NCBI GenBank assembly: GCA_024277595.1
Contig: JAJRUV010000092.1
Location: 1-45,800, forward strand
Direction of reading: 5' to 3'
DNA: 45,800 bases
From: Gammaproteobacteria bacterium
Lineage (GTDB): Bacteria; Pseudomonadota; Gammaproteobacteria; Thiohalospirales; Thiohalospiraceae
Shown: piece by piece, positions 1 to 7,519 of the stretch
Layout of the letters: each line of letters opens with the position of its first letter
How positions within the stretch are numbered: the first letter of the stretch is position 1
Made by a program: the position numbers and the translations under genes
Notes under the pieces: model-generated
What the model was told of the DNA's origin: nothing
The model's input: only the letters and a program-made list of their open reading frames with translations
Databases searched by the model: none

Positions 1-136
1 CCCCCAACTGCTCCCCGGCCTGCACCTCCAGCACCTGGTTCAGCACGCTCTCCACCCGCTCGCCCAGCCCTTCCTTGCCGCCGCTCAGCAGATTGGACAG
101 CAGCGCCTCATTCACTTTAACTTCATACTCGGCCAT
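1..136 (-). CDS. IS256-family transposase, N-terminal part (cut by window edge)
   Basis: The reverse strand from an ATG at 136 encodes 45 residues running off the window, beginning MAEYEVKVNEALLSNLLSGG and continuing with a VLNQVLEVQAGEQLG segment. This pattern (short lead, LLSGG, then LNQVLE..EQLG) is the N-terminus of IS256/Mutator-type DDE transposases, which cut and paste the element. A purine-rich stretch (AGGAGAAG) lies just before the ATG. About 115 bp between this ATG and 252 would hold the element's left end. The catalytic DDE residues lie outside the window, so activity cannot be judged. The element abuts a truncated glycosyltransferase gene, suggesting it interrupted that gene. Confidence 0.7.
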   Translation of the reverse strand, partial: MAEYEVKVNEALLSNLLSGGKEGLGERVESVLNQVLEVQAGEQLG

Positions 137-252
137 CGTGGTCTTCTCCTTCTCGCTGGTTGATGATATCAACACCAATCCTGCGAAAGGTGGTCACGGT
201 GGCCTACCTGAATTTACAGCACCAATGGGGCACTACCTTCCCGCAGCAATAA

Positions 253-546
253 ACCTGGCTGGTTAGCTGCTGGCTGGCCTGGCTGTTTGCCTGGCTGAGT
301 TACTATTTTTGCTGGCGGGCGGTTACCGGACGTTCAATGAAGCAGTGGTTGCTGGCGGGTGTCTGTGGCGGTCTGGCCTTGCTGGGGAAATACCCTGCCG
401 TCCTGTTGCCGGGAACGGTGTTCATTGCGCTGTTGTTCAGCCGAGAGGGGCGCCGGGAGCTGACTCCCAGTGGGCCGTGGCTAGCCACGGCTGTTGCGGC
501 GCTGCTGTTTGTTCCCGTGGTATTGTGGAACTACCAGCATGACTGG
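253..546 (+). pseudogene. Glycosyltransferase family 39/PMT-like membrane protein fragment
   Basis: After a stop at 250-252 the frame is open and reads a hydrophobic, Trp-rich helix (positions 253-330), then KQWLLAGVCGGLALLGKYPA, a second hydrophobic helix and the closing motif VVLWNYQHDW. The pattern 'W-LAG--GLALL-KY-A-LL-PG' followed by 'LWN-QHDW' is typical of GT39/ArnT-like polyprenyl-phosphate-sugar glycosyltransferases (RgtA-D-like PMT family). Only about 98 codons of an expected 450-550 remain: the N-terminus is lost at the IS256 end and the C-terminus stops at the HDW motif at 546, where sequence of another gene on the opposite strand begins. An internal ATG at 337 allows a 136-residue reading frame, but its tail past 546 is antisense to the neighbouring fragment and is not GT39-like. 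Confidence 0.6.
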
Positions 547-549
547 ACC

Positions 550-1071
550 AAAACCCCGTGCCCCGAGCAGGGCAAGATTCCGGGTGGGTGTTATCAGTTC
601 GTCACGGGAATAGACGGTATGGGTCTGCAGTTCGGCAACAATGAGATCCGGGTCGGTCATGTTCAGTTTCCAGCCTGGCAGGTGTACCAGCAGTGTGAAA
701 CCGAGATAACTGAGAAAGATACCGGTAGCAGCGGGTGCAGCCAGTAGTGCGTGCAGTAGATGTGCGGGTTTGATGCAGCAATCATGGCGCTTTCGCCGGT
801 GGAGCGTGTAGCCGGCCGTTATGATGATGATCCAGATGAGGGTGGAGATGGTTGTAATGCGCACATCGGGCTCGCCGGCAAGCGCCATGCCGGGTGCTAG
901 CAGAGGCTCAATTATTGCCCCGGTAGTCGGAAAGCCAAGCTCAACCCCTCTGGCAGGTTGATAGTCGCGGGCGTCAAATGGCCCCTGCGGGTTACCCGGC
1001 AGCAGGGCCAGCAAGGTTAGCAGGAGCAGCAACAGTACAATGATGCCTGCTGTTTTGCCGGATTGCTTCAT
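550..1071 (-). pseudogene. Membrane protein with start of PHP-type phosphoesterase domain, 3' truncated
   Basis: The reverse frame from ATG 1071 gives a protein with an N-terminal signal anchor (residues 7-26, mostly Leu), a second hydrophobic segment at about 75-90 and a third at about 105-130. It then reads LIVAELQTHTVYSRD near residue 144, which resembles the first metal-binding motif of PHP-domain phosphoesterases ('DLQTHTxYSxDG'). Family similarity appears to end at ARGF (residue 174, position 550). From there the frame continues 22 residues that are antisense of the adjacent glycosyltransferase fragment. The rest of the PHP domain, with the other metal ligands, is missing, so this is most likely a broken gene. 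The PHP assignment rests on one motif and is moderate. Confidence 0.5.
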
Positions 1072-1141
1072 GCCGGTTTTTCAGGTTCAACCATCGGGGA
1101 TTTGTCGTATACTGGATTATACACAATTGGAACCGGGATTC

Positions 1142-1170
1142 TTGACTGAATTGCTTGGGATATATATATT
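1142..1170 (+). promoter_or_regulatory. Sigma-70-type promoter for erpA
   Basis: TTGACT at 1142-1147 and TATATT at 1165-1170 are separated by exactly 17 bp, a near-consensus -35/-10 pair. It lies 33 bp upstream of the erpA ATG. I looked for an IscR-type site around it and did not find a convincing one. Confidence 0.65.
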
Positions 1171-1203
1171 TGGTTCTGTAGATCTGAATGTGGAGAACTG
1201 GTT

Positions 1204-1560
1204 ATGAGTGAAAGTGCCGCTGTTGAAATGGAAAGCCCTGTGATTTTTACTGAAAATGCCGCGTCCAAGGTGCGGGAGCTTATTGCTGAAGAGGGCGATG
1301 AGAATCTCAAGCTCCGTGTTTTTGTCTCCGGCGGTGGATGCTCCGGATTTCAATACGGTTTCACCTTTGATGATGCTGTCAATGAAGGGGACACGGAGGT
1401 AGAGAAAGATGGCGTGGCCCTGCTGATTGACCCCATGAGTTTCCAGTATCTGGTGGGGGCGGAGATCGATTATACCGAGGGTCTGGAGGGCTCGCAGTTT
1501 GTGATCCGCAATCCCAACGCGACCACTACTTGTGGCTGTGGTTCCTCCTTTTCAGCCTGA
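1204..1560 (+). CDS. erpA: Iron-sulfur cluster insertion protein ErpA
   Basis: This 118-residue A-type carrier delivers Fe-S clusters to apoproteins. The three conserved cysteines are present: Cys46 in [11 protein letters not shown], and Cys110 and Cys112 in TTCGCGSSF at the C-terminus. Length and the N-terminal lead before the HesB core ([14 protein letters not shown]) fit ErpA rather than IscA or SufA, and no isc or suf genes are adjacent. The ATG at 1204 is preceded by a GGAG stretch about 8 bp upstream. A near-consensus promoter lies just ahead, so the gene is probably transcribed alone. Its natural terminator may be the hairpin at 1570-1598 or the one at 1837-1869 beyond the inserted MITE. 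Confidence 0.95.
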   Translation: MSESAAVEMESPVIFTENAASKVRELIAEEGDENLKLRVFVSGGGCSGFQYGFTFDDAVNEGDTEVEKDGVALLIDPMSFQYLVGAEIDYTEGLEGSQFVIRNPNATTTCGCGSSFSA

Positions 1561-1569
1561 TTTTTTCTC

Positions 1570-1598
1570 TGCAGGAAGCAGGTTTTCTGCTTCCTGCA
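1570..1598. terminator. Perfect 12-bp stem-loop after erpA
   Basis: A 12-bp perfect inverted repeat (GCAGGAAGCAG core) with a 5-nt loop starts 10 bp after the erpA stop. A run of T lies before rather than after the stem on the plus strand, so it is not a canonical intrinsic terminator for erpA. It could protect the 3' end of the mRNA or act as a weak terminator. Confidence 0.45.
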
Positions 1599-1665
1599 AG
1601 GTCTGCCGGTAGTTCAGTCCCGGGTCGTTCGCAACTATCCCGCTCGTCCCTTTCTTTGTTATCCT

Positions 1666-1817
1666 GTAACTACTCAGTTCACCCCTGAAATCCGCCATTT
1701 CTGCGTTAAAAAATGGTCAGTTACCCATGTAAACTCCCGTTTTTCGCCTTGAACTGACGAATTTCAGGGGCAATCTGAGTAGTTACCGGCAATATTGACT
1801 ATTCGCTGAGTAGTTAC
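1666..1817 (+). mobile_element. MITE copy 1 (152 bp) with 8-bp target duplication
   Basis: The element starts GTAACTACTCAG and ends CTGAGTAGTTAC, a perfect 12-bp terminal inverted repeat. It is flanked by the direct repeat GTTATCCT at 1658-1665 and 1818-1825 (8/8). Inside are CCCCTGAAAT (1682-1691) and its reverse complement ATTTCAGGGG (1761-1770), plus an extra internal copy of the right end at 1775-1786. It has no coding capacity. Three further copies lie at 23195, 28766 and 30567 in the same orientation. A GTAA start and 8-bp duplication match known properties of IS66-family ends, so non-autonomous IS66-type origin is inferred. Confidence 0.85.
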
Positions 1818-1836
1818 GTTATCCTTATGAACTCGT

Positions 1837-1869
1837 CGTACCGCAGCTGTTCGGTACGGCAGTTTTTTT
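1837..1869 (+). terminator. Intrinsic terminator or attenuator in the gltA leader
   Basis: CGTACCG (1837-1843) pairs with CGGTACG (1852-1858) around an 8-nt loop and is followed by a T7 run at 1863-1869. The shape is that of a Rho-independent terminator on the plus strand, ending only 38 bp before the gltA start. It may be the old erpA terminator displaced by the MITE, or a regulated leader terminator of gltA. Confidence 0.65.
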
Positions 1870-1907
1870 GCAAAATAAATAAACACCGATTTCGGAGTGA
1901 TTAACCC

Positions 1908-3059
1908 ATGAGCGAGTATCTACCCGGGTTGGAAGGGGTCCCCGCCACCAAATCAAATATTTCCTGTATCGATGGGGAGAAGGGAATTCTTGCCTACCGT
2001 GGTTATCCCATCGAACAGCTTGTCGAACACAGCAACTTCGAGGAGACGATGTTGCTGCTGCTGGATGGGGAATTGCCAACTGCCGAGGTGCTGGCGGCAT
2101 TCGATGATCAGATGCGGCGCAGCAGACGGGTAAAGTACAACATCCGCGAGATGATGAAGCATCTGCCGGCTACCGGGCACCCGATGGATATGCTACAGAC
2201 CGGCGTGGCCAGCCTGGGCATGTTCTATCCGGGCAGCGAGTGTCTTACCGGTGGCGTATGTACTGATCTGAACTATATCCATAACATGACGGTAAATATC
2301 ATCGCCTGTATGCCGGTGATTGTGACTAACTGGGAGCACTTGCGCAACGGTTACGATCCCGTCCCGCCGCGTACCGATCTCGATTTTGCGGAAAATTTTC
2401 TGTACATGTTTACCGGTGAAGAGCCGGATCCGGTTCTGGCCAAAATTCTGGACACCTGTCTGATTCTGCATGCCGAGCACACCATCAATGCCTCTACTTT
2501 TTCGGCGTTGGTGGCAGGCTCCACTCTGGCCAGTCCCTATAGCGTGATTGCTGCAGCCATCGCCACCCTTTCCGGGCCGTTGCACGGCGGTGCCAATGAA
2601 CGTGTGCTGGACATGCTGAAAGAGATCGGTTCACCGGCCAACGCCAAAACCTGGCTGGATAAAAAACTGGCTAAAAAAGAGAAGATATGGGGTATGGGGC
2701 ATCGTGAATACAAGGTAAAAGATCCTCGCGCCCCTATCCTGCAGAAGCTGATGGTTAAGTTGATGGAACACCGCGGCAGCGAAGCCAGTCCCAAGCTGGA
2801 GATTGCCCTGGCTCTGGAGGAGGCTGCACAGGAGCGGTTGGCGGTAAAGGGGGTCTACCCCAATGTTGATTATTACTCCGGGATTCTGTATGACGAAATG
2901 GGCATTCCTGCCGATCAGTTTACGCCTATTTTTGCCGTATCCCGTGCTGCCGGCTGGCTGGCTCACTGGCGTGAACAGCTCGGCGATAACCGCATATTCC
3001 GCCCAACCCAGGTCTATACTGGTGAGCCGCTGCGGGACTATGTGGCGAATACCCGTTAG
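1908..3059 (+). CDS. gltA: Citrate synthase (short, ~383-residue type)
   Basis: The protein condenses acetyl-CoA and oxaloacetate to citrate at the entry of the TCA cycle. The catalytic triad is visible: His226 in SGPLHGGANE, His265 in GMGHREYK and Asp321 in PNVDYYSG. The HAEHTINAS motif of the family is at 188-196. At 383 residues it belongs to the shorter class, not the roughly 430-residue hexameric NADH-regulated enzyme of enterobacteria. Short enzymes include some 2-methylcitrate synthases, but no prp genes adjoin it, so citrate synthase is preferred. The ATG at 1908 follows CGGAGTG. No clear promoter is seen between the upstream terminator hairpin and the start. Confidence 0.9.
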   Translation: MSEYLPGLEGVPATKSNISCIDGEKGILAYRGYPIEQLVEHSNFEETMLLLLDGELPTAEVLAAFDDQMRRSRRVKYNIREMMKHLPATGHPMDMLQTGVASLGMFYPGSECLTGGVCTDLNYIHNMTVNIIACMPVIVTNWEHLRNGYDPVPPRTDLDFAENFLYMFTGEEPDPVLAKILDTCLILHAEHTINASTFSALVAGSTLASPYSVIAAAIATLSGPLHGGANERVLDMLKEIGSPANAKTWLDKKLAKKEKIWGMGHREYKVKDPRAPILQKLMVKLMEHRGSEASPKLEIALALEEAAQERLAVKGVYPNVDYYSGILYDEMGIPADQFTPIFAVSRAAGWLAHWREQLGDNRIFRPTQVYTGEPLRDYVANTR

Positions 3060-3155
3060 GAGCGAGTAAAATTTTACTGTCGTACAGGGAATATGTGCCG
3101 TACATGTTTCATGTCACACTCAGACAGTGGCTTTTCACAGTTGATCTACCTCACA

Positions 3156-3180
3156 AAACAAGCAGGAGAACCATCCTGCT
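3156..3180 (-). terminator. Terminator of the legionaminate operon
   Basis: AGCAGGA (3161-3167) and TCCTGCT (3174-3180) form a 7-bp stem with a 6-nt loop. On the minus strand it is followed by TGTTTTG. It overlaps the stop codon of the cytidylyltransferase gene and separates it from the convergent gltA. Confidence 0.6.
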
Positions 3181-3881
3181 TAACCGAGCGCTGCCGTCTT
3201 GAGGCGGGCTTCTGTCTGAAACACATCGGGTAGTTCGTCAATATCAACCCCGGAGGCGGAAGGCATCAAAAACAGGTCGGTTTTGTTCTCCGTGACGAAT
3301 CCCTGCGTGTTGCGGATGAACTGTGGCGTTGCAATATAGAGCGCCCCGTTGATGGTATAATAATTACTGCTGTAATCCTGCCGGCGGGTAATGTTTTTCG
3401 GTGGTCGGGCGAGAAACTGCCAACCGGAGGTTGAGACATCCAGGCACTTCCAGGGATGCTCGGTCATGGCGTGGACGCTGACCAGTGAGTCGCGGCCGGA
3501 GGTCAGAAACTGTTCGATGGCGTTGTCGATATGCTGACTGGTGCGCAGGGGAGAGGTCGGTTGCAGCAGCACCAGAAAATCGGGCAGTTCGTTACGGGCT
3601 TCCAGCCACTCCAGCGCATGCAGTACAGTGTCGATGGTGGTCGCCTCATCGGTGGCCAGTTCGAGAGGGCGGAGATAGCGGGTATCGACACCGTGGTGTG
3701 TGGCGAAATCACGAATCTCCCGGTCTTCTGTTGAGAGCATGCTCCGGGTAAGATAATGACTGTTTGCTGCTGCCTCCAGAGTGTACTGTAACAGTGGTTT
3801 GCCCATTACCGGAAACAGGTTTTTTTGCGGGATCCCTTTTGAGCCGCCGCGAGCGGGAATGAAACCGAGTATGTCAGGCAT
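3180..3881 (-). CDS. legF: CMP-nonulosonate (acylneuraminate/legionaminate) cytidylyltransferase
   Basis: This 233-residue protein activates a sialic-acid-like nonulosonic acid with CTP, the last soluble step before glycosyl transfer. The N-terminal CTP-binding signature IPARGGSKGIPQKN is at about residues 6-19, followed by LLQPTSPLR and a C-terminal GVDIDELPD metal/sugar-site motif, as in NeuA/PseF/LegF. I chose ATG 3881 rather than the earlier frame opening, because AAGGAG lies just upstream and the family starts there. It overlaps the end of the upstream nucleotidyltransferase by 8 bp. The neighbouring LegI, LegG and PtmE-like genes favour legionaminic acid over sialic or pseudaminic acid. 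Confidence 0.88.
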   Translation of the reverse strand: MPDILGFIPARGGSKGIPQKNLFPVMGKPLLQYTLEAAANSHYLTRSMLSTEDREIRDFATHHGVDTRYLRPLELATDEATTIDTVLHALEWLEARNELPDFLVLLQPTSPLRTSQHIDNAIEQFLTSGRDSLVSVHAMTEHPWKCLDVSTSGWQFLARPPKNITRRQDYSSNYYTINGALYIATPQFIRNTQGFVTENKTDLFLMPSASGVDIDELPDVFQTEARLKTAALG

Positions 3882-4953
3882 AGGCCTTCTCCTTCGGAGT
3901 GATGCGGGTAAAGTGCAGATCAAAATCGGCCTGCGCCTGCTCGAAGTCCGGTAGCTGGCCGATATCCAGCCAGTATTCGGTAAGGGGGAATCCCCCCACG
4001 GCCTGTTGCTGCATGATCAGCTCATTGAGCAGTTGCGGCATATCGTAGGGCTTGTTCTTCGGGATCTGCTGCAGTGTTTGAGGTGACAGGGCGTAGATTC
4101 CGGCATTGACAAAGTAACGGTAGATCGGTTTTTCCACCAGCTGGGTGATGCGGGTTCCGCCCATCTCCATTACCCCGTAGGGAACCTGTTGCTGATGTTC
4201 CCGTACGCAGACGGTGGCCTGATGTTGGTGTTGCTGATGAAATGAAAGCAGCGCGCTCAGATCCACCTTGGTGAGCAGATCGCCGTTCATCACCAGAAAC
4301 TCCTCTTCCAGCGGTTTTTCCAGCAGGCCGAGTGCACCGGCGGTTCCCATGCGCTGTTTCTCCTCGATATATTCGATGTGTACTCCCCAGCGGGAGCCGT
4401 CGCCGAAGTGTTGCTGAATCATCTCGCCAAGATAGTTGATACAGAAATAAAACCGGCTGAAGCCCTGTCCGGTAACATGTTCAAGGATGGTCTCCAGGAT
4501 GGGCTTGTCCCCTACCATCAACATCGGCTTGGGGACCTTCTGCGTCAGTGGACGCAGCCGCATTCCCAGACCGCCCAGCATCAGTATTACCGGGTTGGAC
4601 CACTGTCTGGTTTCATCTGCCTTGTCATGGATCAGATCCACCAGCCGTCCCTGTTTATCGATTATCGGCAGGTGCCGCAGTGACTTCTGCTGCATGCGCT
4701 GACGCCAGACCAGAGGGCTCTCATGCTCTGCCCCTGTGCTTGGCTGGCTGTTCATCGCCTGCTCCACTTTGTTGTCCAGGGTTGCCCCTTTTAGCAGTGC
4801 GCGCCGAAAATCACCATCGGTAACGGTTCCCAACAGTTGATCCTGCCGGTCTGTCACCAGCACGATCTGCATGGAGTTTTGATCCAGGTTGAGCAGCACC
4901 TTGCGGATGGTGGTTTGCGGTGCAACAGTGATCTGTTTCCAGTCGTATGGCAT
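3874..4953 (-). CDS. ptmE: CBS-domain sugar-1-phosphate nucleotidyltransferase (PtmE-like)
   Basis: The 359-residue protein has two CBS motifs in the first ~120 residues, then a nucleotidyltransferase domain beginning ILMLGGLGMRLRPLTQKVPKPM (a G-G-G-x-R...KPM pattern), with MGTAGALGLL and MNGDLL further on. This architecture matches PtmE of the Campylobacter legionaminate pathway, which makes GDP-glucosamine as the dedicated precursor. The signature here reads LGGLGMRL where many relatives have AGGxGTRL. The start is set at ATG 4953 because the family begins there; upstream codons in the same frame are not conserved-looking. It is co-transcribed with legF. The CBS pair may sense nucleotides. 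Confidence 0.8.
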   Translation of the reverse strand: MPYDWKQITVAPQTTIRKVLLNLDQNSMQIVLVTDRQDQLLGTVTDGDFRRALLKGATLDNKVEQAMNSQPSTGAEHESPLVWRQRMQQKSLRHLPIIDKQGRLVDLIHDKADETRQWSNPVILMLGGLGMRLRPLTQKVPKPMLMVGDKPILETILEHVTGQGFSRFYFCINYLGEMIQQHFGDGSRWGVHIEYIEEKQRMGTAGALGLLEKPLEEEFLVMNGDLLTKVDLSALLSFHQQHQHQATVCVREHQQQVPYGVMEMGGTRITQLVEKPIYRYFVNAGIYALSPQTLQQIPKNKPYDMPQLLNELIMQQQAVGGFPLTEYWLDIGQLPDFEQAQADFDLHFTRITPKEKAYA

Positions 4954-5117
4954 AGATATTCTCAGTCTTTTGAGCCGCAATTTTCCAGGCGGTCTTGTTC
5001 TTGTGGATTGATGCAAGGTAAATGCCAGATGCCGTGAGAGTAGGTAGTATCGAGGAGAACAGGGTAGGGAATGGTGCCGTTGGCTGCCAGGTTGATAACA
5101 GAATAGTTACAAAACTG

Positions 5118-5342
5118 TCATTTTTTTGTCATCCGGGATTCCCGTCCGGAGGGAACGATACTGAAGCGATCCAGCACACACATGCGAAACCCGAATTCCG
5201 CCGGAACCAGATCGGATACGCAGTGGACGGGAACATTGCGCTGTTCGAGCGGTTCAATATAGCCGGGATGATGGTGTACTCGTGATCCAGGTTGAGGGCT
5301 CCAACGGCCTGGGGGGTTAGCTGCTGTAGCGGAATGTTACCG
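5118..5342 (-). pseudogene. Unidentified gene remnant between legG and ptmE
   Basis: No intact gene fills the 389 bp between ptmE and legG. On the minus strand, one frame gives DGNIPLQQLTPQAVGALNLD. A second frame (+1 shift near 5275) continues with HHHPGYIEPLEQRNVPVHCV, then a segment reading VPAEFGFRMCVLDRFSIVP, and stops at 5118. Both stretches look protein-like (balanced composition, no stops), and together they read as one open frame broken by a one-base shift. There is no start codon in a good context. I cannot name the family. The position inside the operon suggests a former nonulosonate or flagellin-modification gene. From 4954 to 5117 I see nothing recognisable. Confidence 0.4.
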
Positions 5343-6518
5343 TCAGAATGGGCCGGGCATATCGTAAAACTCGTTGCAGGTGAGGCCGTGTAGCTCAATC
5401 CCTTTGAGTTGATGAAGGATTGCCGAGGCGGTTTTCCCGCTGCCGTAGGGGAGTTCCATTTCATCAACGCGCTGCCGGAAGTCGGGCTGCATTACTTGCT
5501 CGATGGCGGTCGTGATAGCGTTTCTTTCTGCTTTGCAATCGATGATTGAGGCGGCGCGCGGCCGTCCCTCCTGGCGGCTGCCGATATTGACGGTTGGAGT
5601 ACCGGCCGCCGGGGCCTCGATGATCCCGCTCGATGAGTTGCCGATGGCGACATCGGCCATTTTGAGGGCAGAGAGGTAATGCTGCTGGCCGAGTGATGCA
5701 ATCAGCAATACCTGATTTGGATAGGATGTGGCCCACTGTTCGGTTATCTTCCGCAGCATGTGGCTTTCGGCATCGGCATTGGGGAAAGTCCAGACGATCC
5801 GGCTTGTTGGGAATGCTTCCAGCGCGTAGCATAGTTCCTTCAGTGCTGTCCGGGAATCTTCCGTGCCGCGAGTAACAGGGTGGAATGTCACCAGAAACAG
5901 GGGGGCGTCAAGATCAAATGCCAGCGTATCCGCCAGCTGGTCACGATTTAACAGTGGTGTGCGCTGTAAATGTTCCAAGCCGGGAGCCCCGGTGTTGAAC
6001 ACCTTTTGCGGTGCTGCCCCCATCTGGATGACGCGGCGGCGGAAGGGCGCGGCTGCGGTGAAGTGCAGTATTGCCATTTTGGTGATGGCGTGGCGGATAC
6101 TGTCATCCACTGCTCCGGTGGTGATCTCTCCACCATGAATGTGGGCGATGGGGATGTTCATCAGCAGTGCAGTCTGGGCGGCGGCCAGCATCTCGAATCG
6201 GTCACCGAGAATGACGAGAATATCCGGCTCGAGCCGGTCAAAGGTATCGGCAAAGCCGATGATCCCCAACCCGGTGGATTTTGCCATTGCCAGTTTACTG
6301 TCACCGGTGAGCAGCATCTCCACCCGTGCATCAACAGTAAAGCCATCTGCCTCGATCTGGGTTACCGTCATGCCGTACTCCGGACAGAGGTGTGCGGCGC
6401 AGGCGACCAGCTGCAGATCGAGATCCGGATCCTGTTTGATTTCACGCAGCAGCCAGTAGAGCAGGCCGTACTCGGCCCGGGTTCCGGTTACAATACAGAT
6501 GCGGCGCGTCTGGCTCAC
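5343..6518 (-). CDS. legG: UDP-N-acetylglucosamine 2-epimerase, hydrolysing (NeuC/LegG)
   Basis: The protein (391 residues) hydrolyses and epimerises a UDP- or GDP-linked amino sugar to free the ManNAc-type (here probably 2,4-diacetamido-mannose) precursor for nonulosonate synthesis. Family marks are VTGTRAEYGLL at the N-terminus, ILGDRFEMLAAA, HIHGGEITTGAVDDSIRHA, and GNSSSGIIEAPAAGTPTVNIG near the C-terminus. All are typical of NeuC/NeuC-like hydrolysing epimerases. It starts with GTG at 6518, and its start overlaps the legI stop (GTGA), indicating translational coupling. Substrate preference between NeuC and LegG cannot be read directly; the ptmE neighbour favours LegG. Confidence 0.88.
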   Translation of the reverse strand: MSQTRRICIVTGTRAEYGLLYWLLREIKQDPDLDLQLVACAAHLCPEYGMTVTQIEADGFTVDARVEMLLTGDSKLAMAKSTGLGIIGFADTFDRLEPDILVILGDRFEMLAAAQTALLMNIPIAHIHGGEITTGAVDDSIRHAITKMAILHFTAAAPFRRRVIQMGAAPQKVFNTGAPGLEHLQRTPLLNRDQLADTLAFDLDAPLFLVTFHPVTRGTEDSRTALKELCYALEAFPTSRIVWTFPNADAESHMLRKITEQWATSYPNQVLLIASLGQQHYLSALKMADVAIGNSSSGIIEAPAAGTPTVNIGSRQEGRPRAASIIDCKAERNAITTAIEQVMQPDFRQRVDEMELPYGSGKTASAILHQLKGIELHGLTCNEFYDMPGPF

Positions 6519-7519
6519 AACAGAATCCCCTCACCGACCCGATAGGTTTTGTCTGCCTTGCGCCCGATCACCTCATCCCAGTGGCTGGCGCAGAGACCGG
6601 TTGGAGCGCGTTGCGTCGTGAGGTTGGTGTTGCTAAACAGTTCGCTGCTGCTTACTGTGGTCGCTGCAACGATTCGCTTGCGAGCCATTGGGCGGTTGAC
6701 TTGTTCCGATGCGGTTGGTTGTTTGATCGGGCTGCCCATGGCGACTGTTACGTTGCGAATGGCATGTACCATGGCGGTGAGTTCGTCTGGCTCCAGGCTG
6801 GCAGCGTGATCCGATCCGGGAAGGGTTTTGTCCAGCGTGAAATGTTTTTCTATGACACAGGCTCCCAATGCTACTGCGGCGATGGCAACCTCGATGCCGG
6901 GAGTGTGATCAGAGTAGCCGCATGGCAGTGCAAACGCTTGCTGCAGGGTTTGCATGGCGCGCAGGTTTACATCCTGCATGGGGGTGGGATAGGCGGTGTT
7001 GGCATGCAGCAGGGTAATCTTGTCTCGCGGTGTGCCTGCGTGGGTGAGTACGTCGAGTGCCCGTTCTATTTCCCCCAGGGTTGCCATCCCGGTAGACAGG
7101 ATCAGCGGTTTTTTCAACCGGCCAATATACCGCAGATAAGGTATGTTGGTAATCTCCCCGGAGGGGATTTTAAAACGCTTCAGGCCAAGCTGGTTAAGCA
7201 GATCAATGCTGGGAATATCAAATGGTGTGGAGAGCAGCTCAATGCCGCGCTGATCCGCATGCCGGAGCAACTGCTGGTGGGCCTCCGCGTCGAGTTCCAG
7301 TTGCGCCAGCATCTGTTGCTGTGTCTCTGTCTGACCGCTGCCGTTTTCCTGATAAGGTGCCTTGTTTACATCCGGAGTGGCCAGCAGTTTGGCCTGAAAG
7401 GTCTGAAACTTGACCGCATCGGAACCGGCCTCGGCGGCCACATCGATCAGCCGCCTGGCAAGGGCCGGATCACCATTGTGGTTGACGCCTGCTTCAGCGA
7501 TGATCAGGCAGCGTGTCAT
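6515..7519 (-). CDS. legI: Nonulosonate (N,N'-diacetyllegionaminate) synthase, NeuB/LegI
   Basis: The 334-residue NeuB-type aldolase condenses phosphoenolpyruvate with a hexose precursor to give a nine-carbon acid. It begins CLIIAEAGVNHNGDP, carries KFQTFQ, STPFD, KIPSGE and the metal-site motif IEKHFTLDK, and ends in an SAF/antifreeze-like domain (residues about 275-334). ATG 7519 is chosen because GGAGAAACAGG lies just upstream and the family starts there. The ATG overlaps the stop of a neuD remnant. The gene is the central enzyme of the operon. Confidence 0.9.
   Translation of the reverse strand: MTRCLIIAEAGVNHNGDPALARRLIDVAAEAGSDAVKFQTFQAKLLATPDVNKAPYQENGSGQTETQQQMLAQLELDAEAHQQLLRHADQRGIELLSTPFDIPSIDLLNQLGLKRFKIPSGEITNIPYLRYIGRLKKPLILSTGMATLGEIERALDVLTHAGTPRDKITLLHANTAYPTPMQDVNLRAMQTLQQAFALPCGYSDHTPGIEVAIAAVALGACVIEKHFTLDKTLPGSDHAASLEPDELTAMVHAIRNVTVAMGSPIKQPTASEQVNRPMARKRIVAATTVSSSELFSNTNLTTQRAPTGLCASHWDEVIGRKADKTYRVGEGILL

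Noticed and set aside
5099-5110. CAGAATAGTTAC, resembling a MITE right end
   Set aside because: 11 of 12 match, but no partner end lies at the right distance and there are no internal MITE motifs; likely chance.
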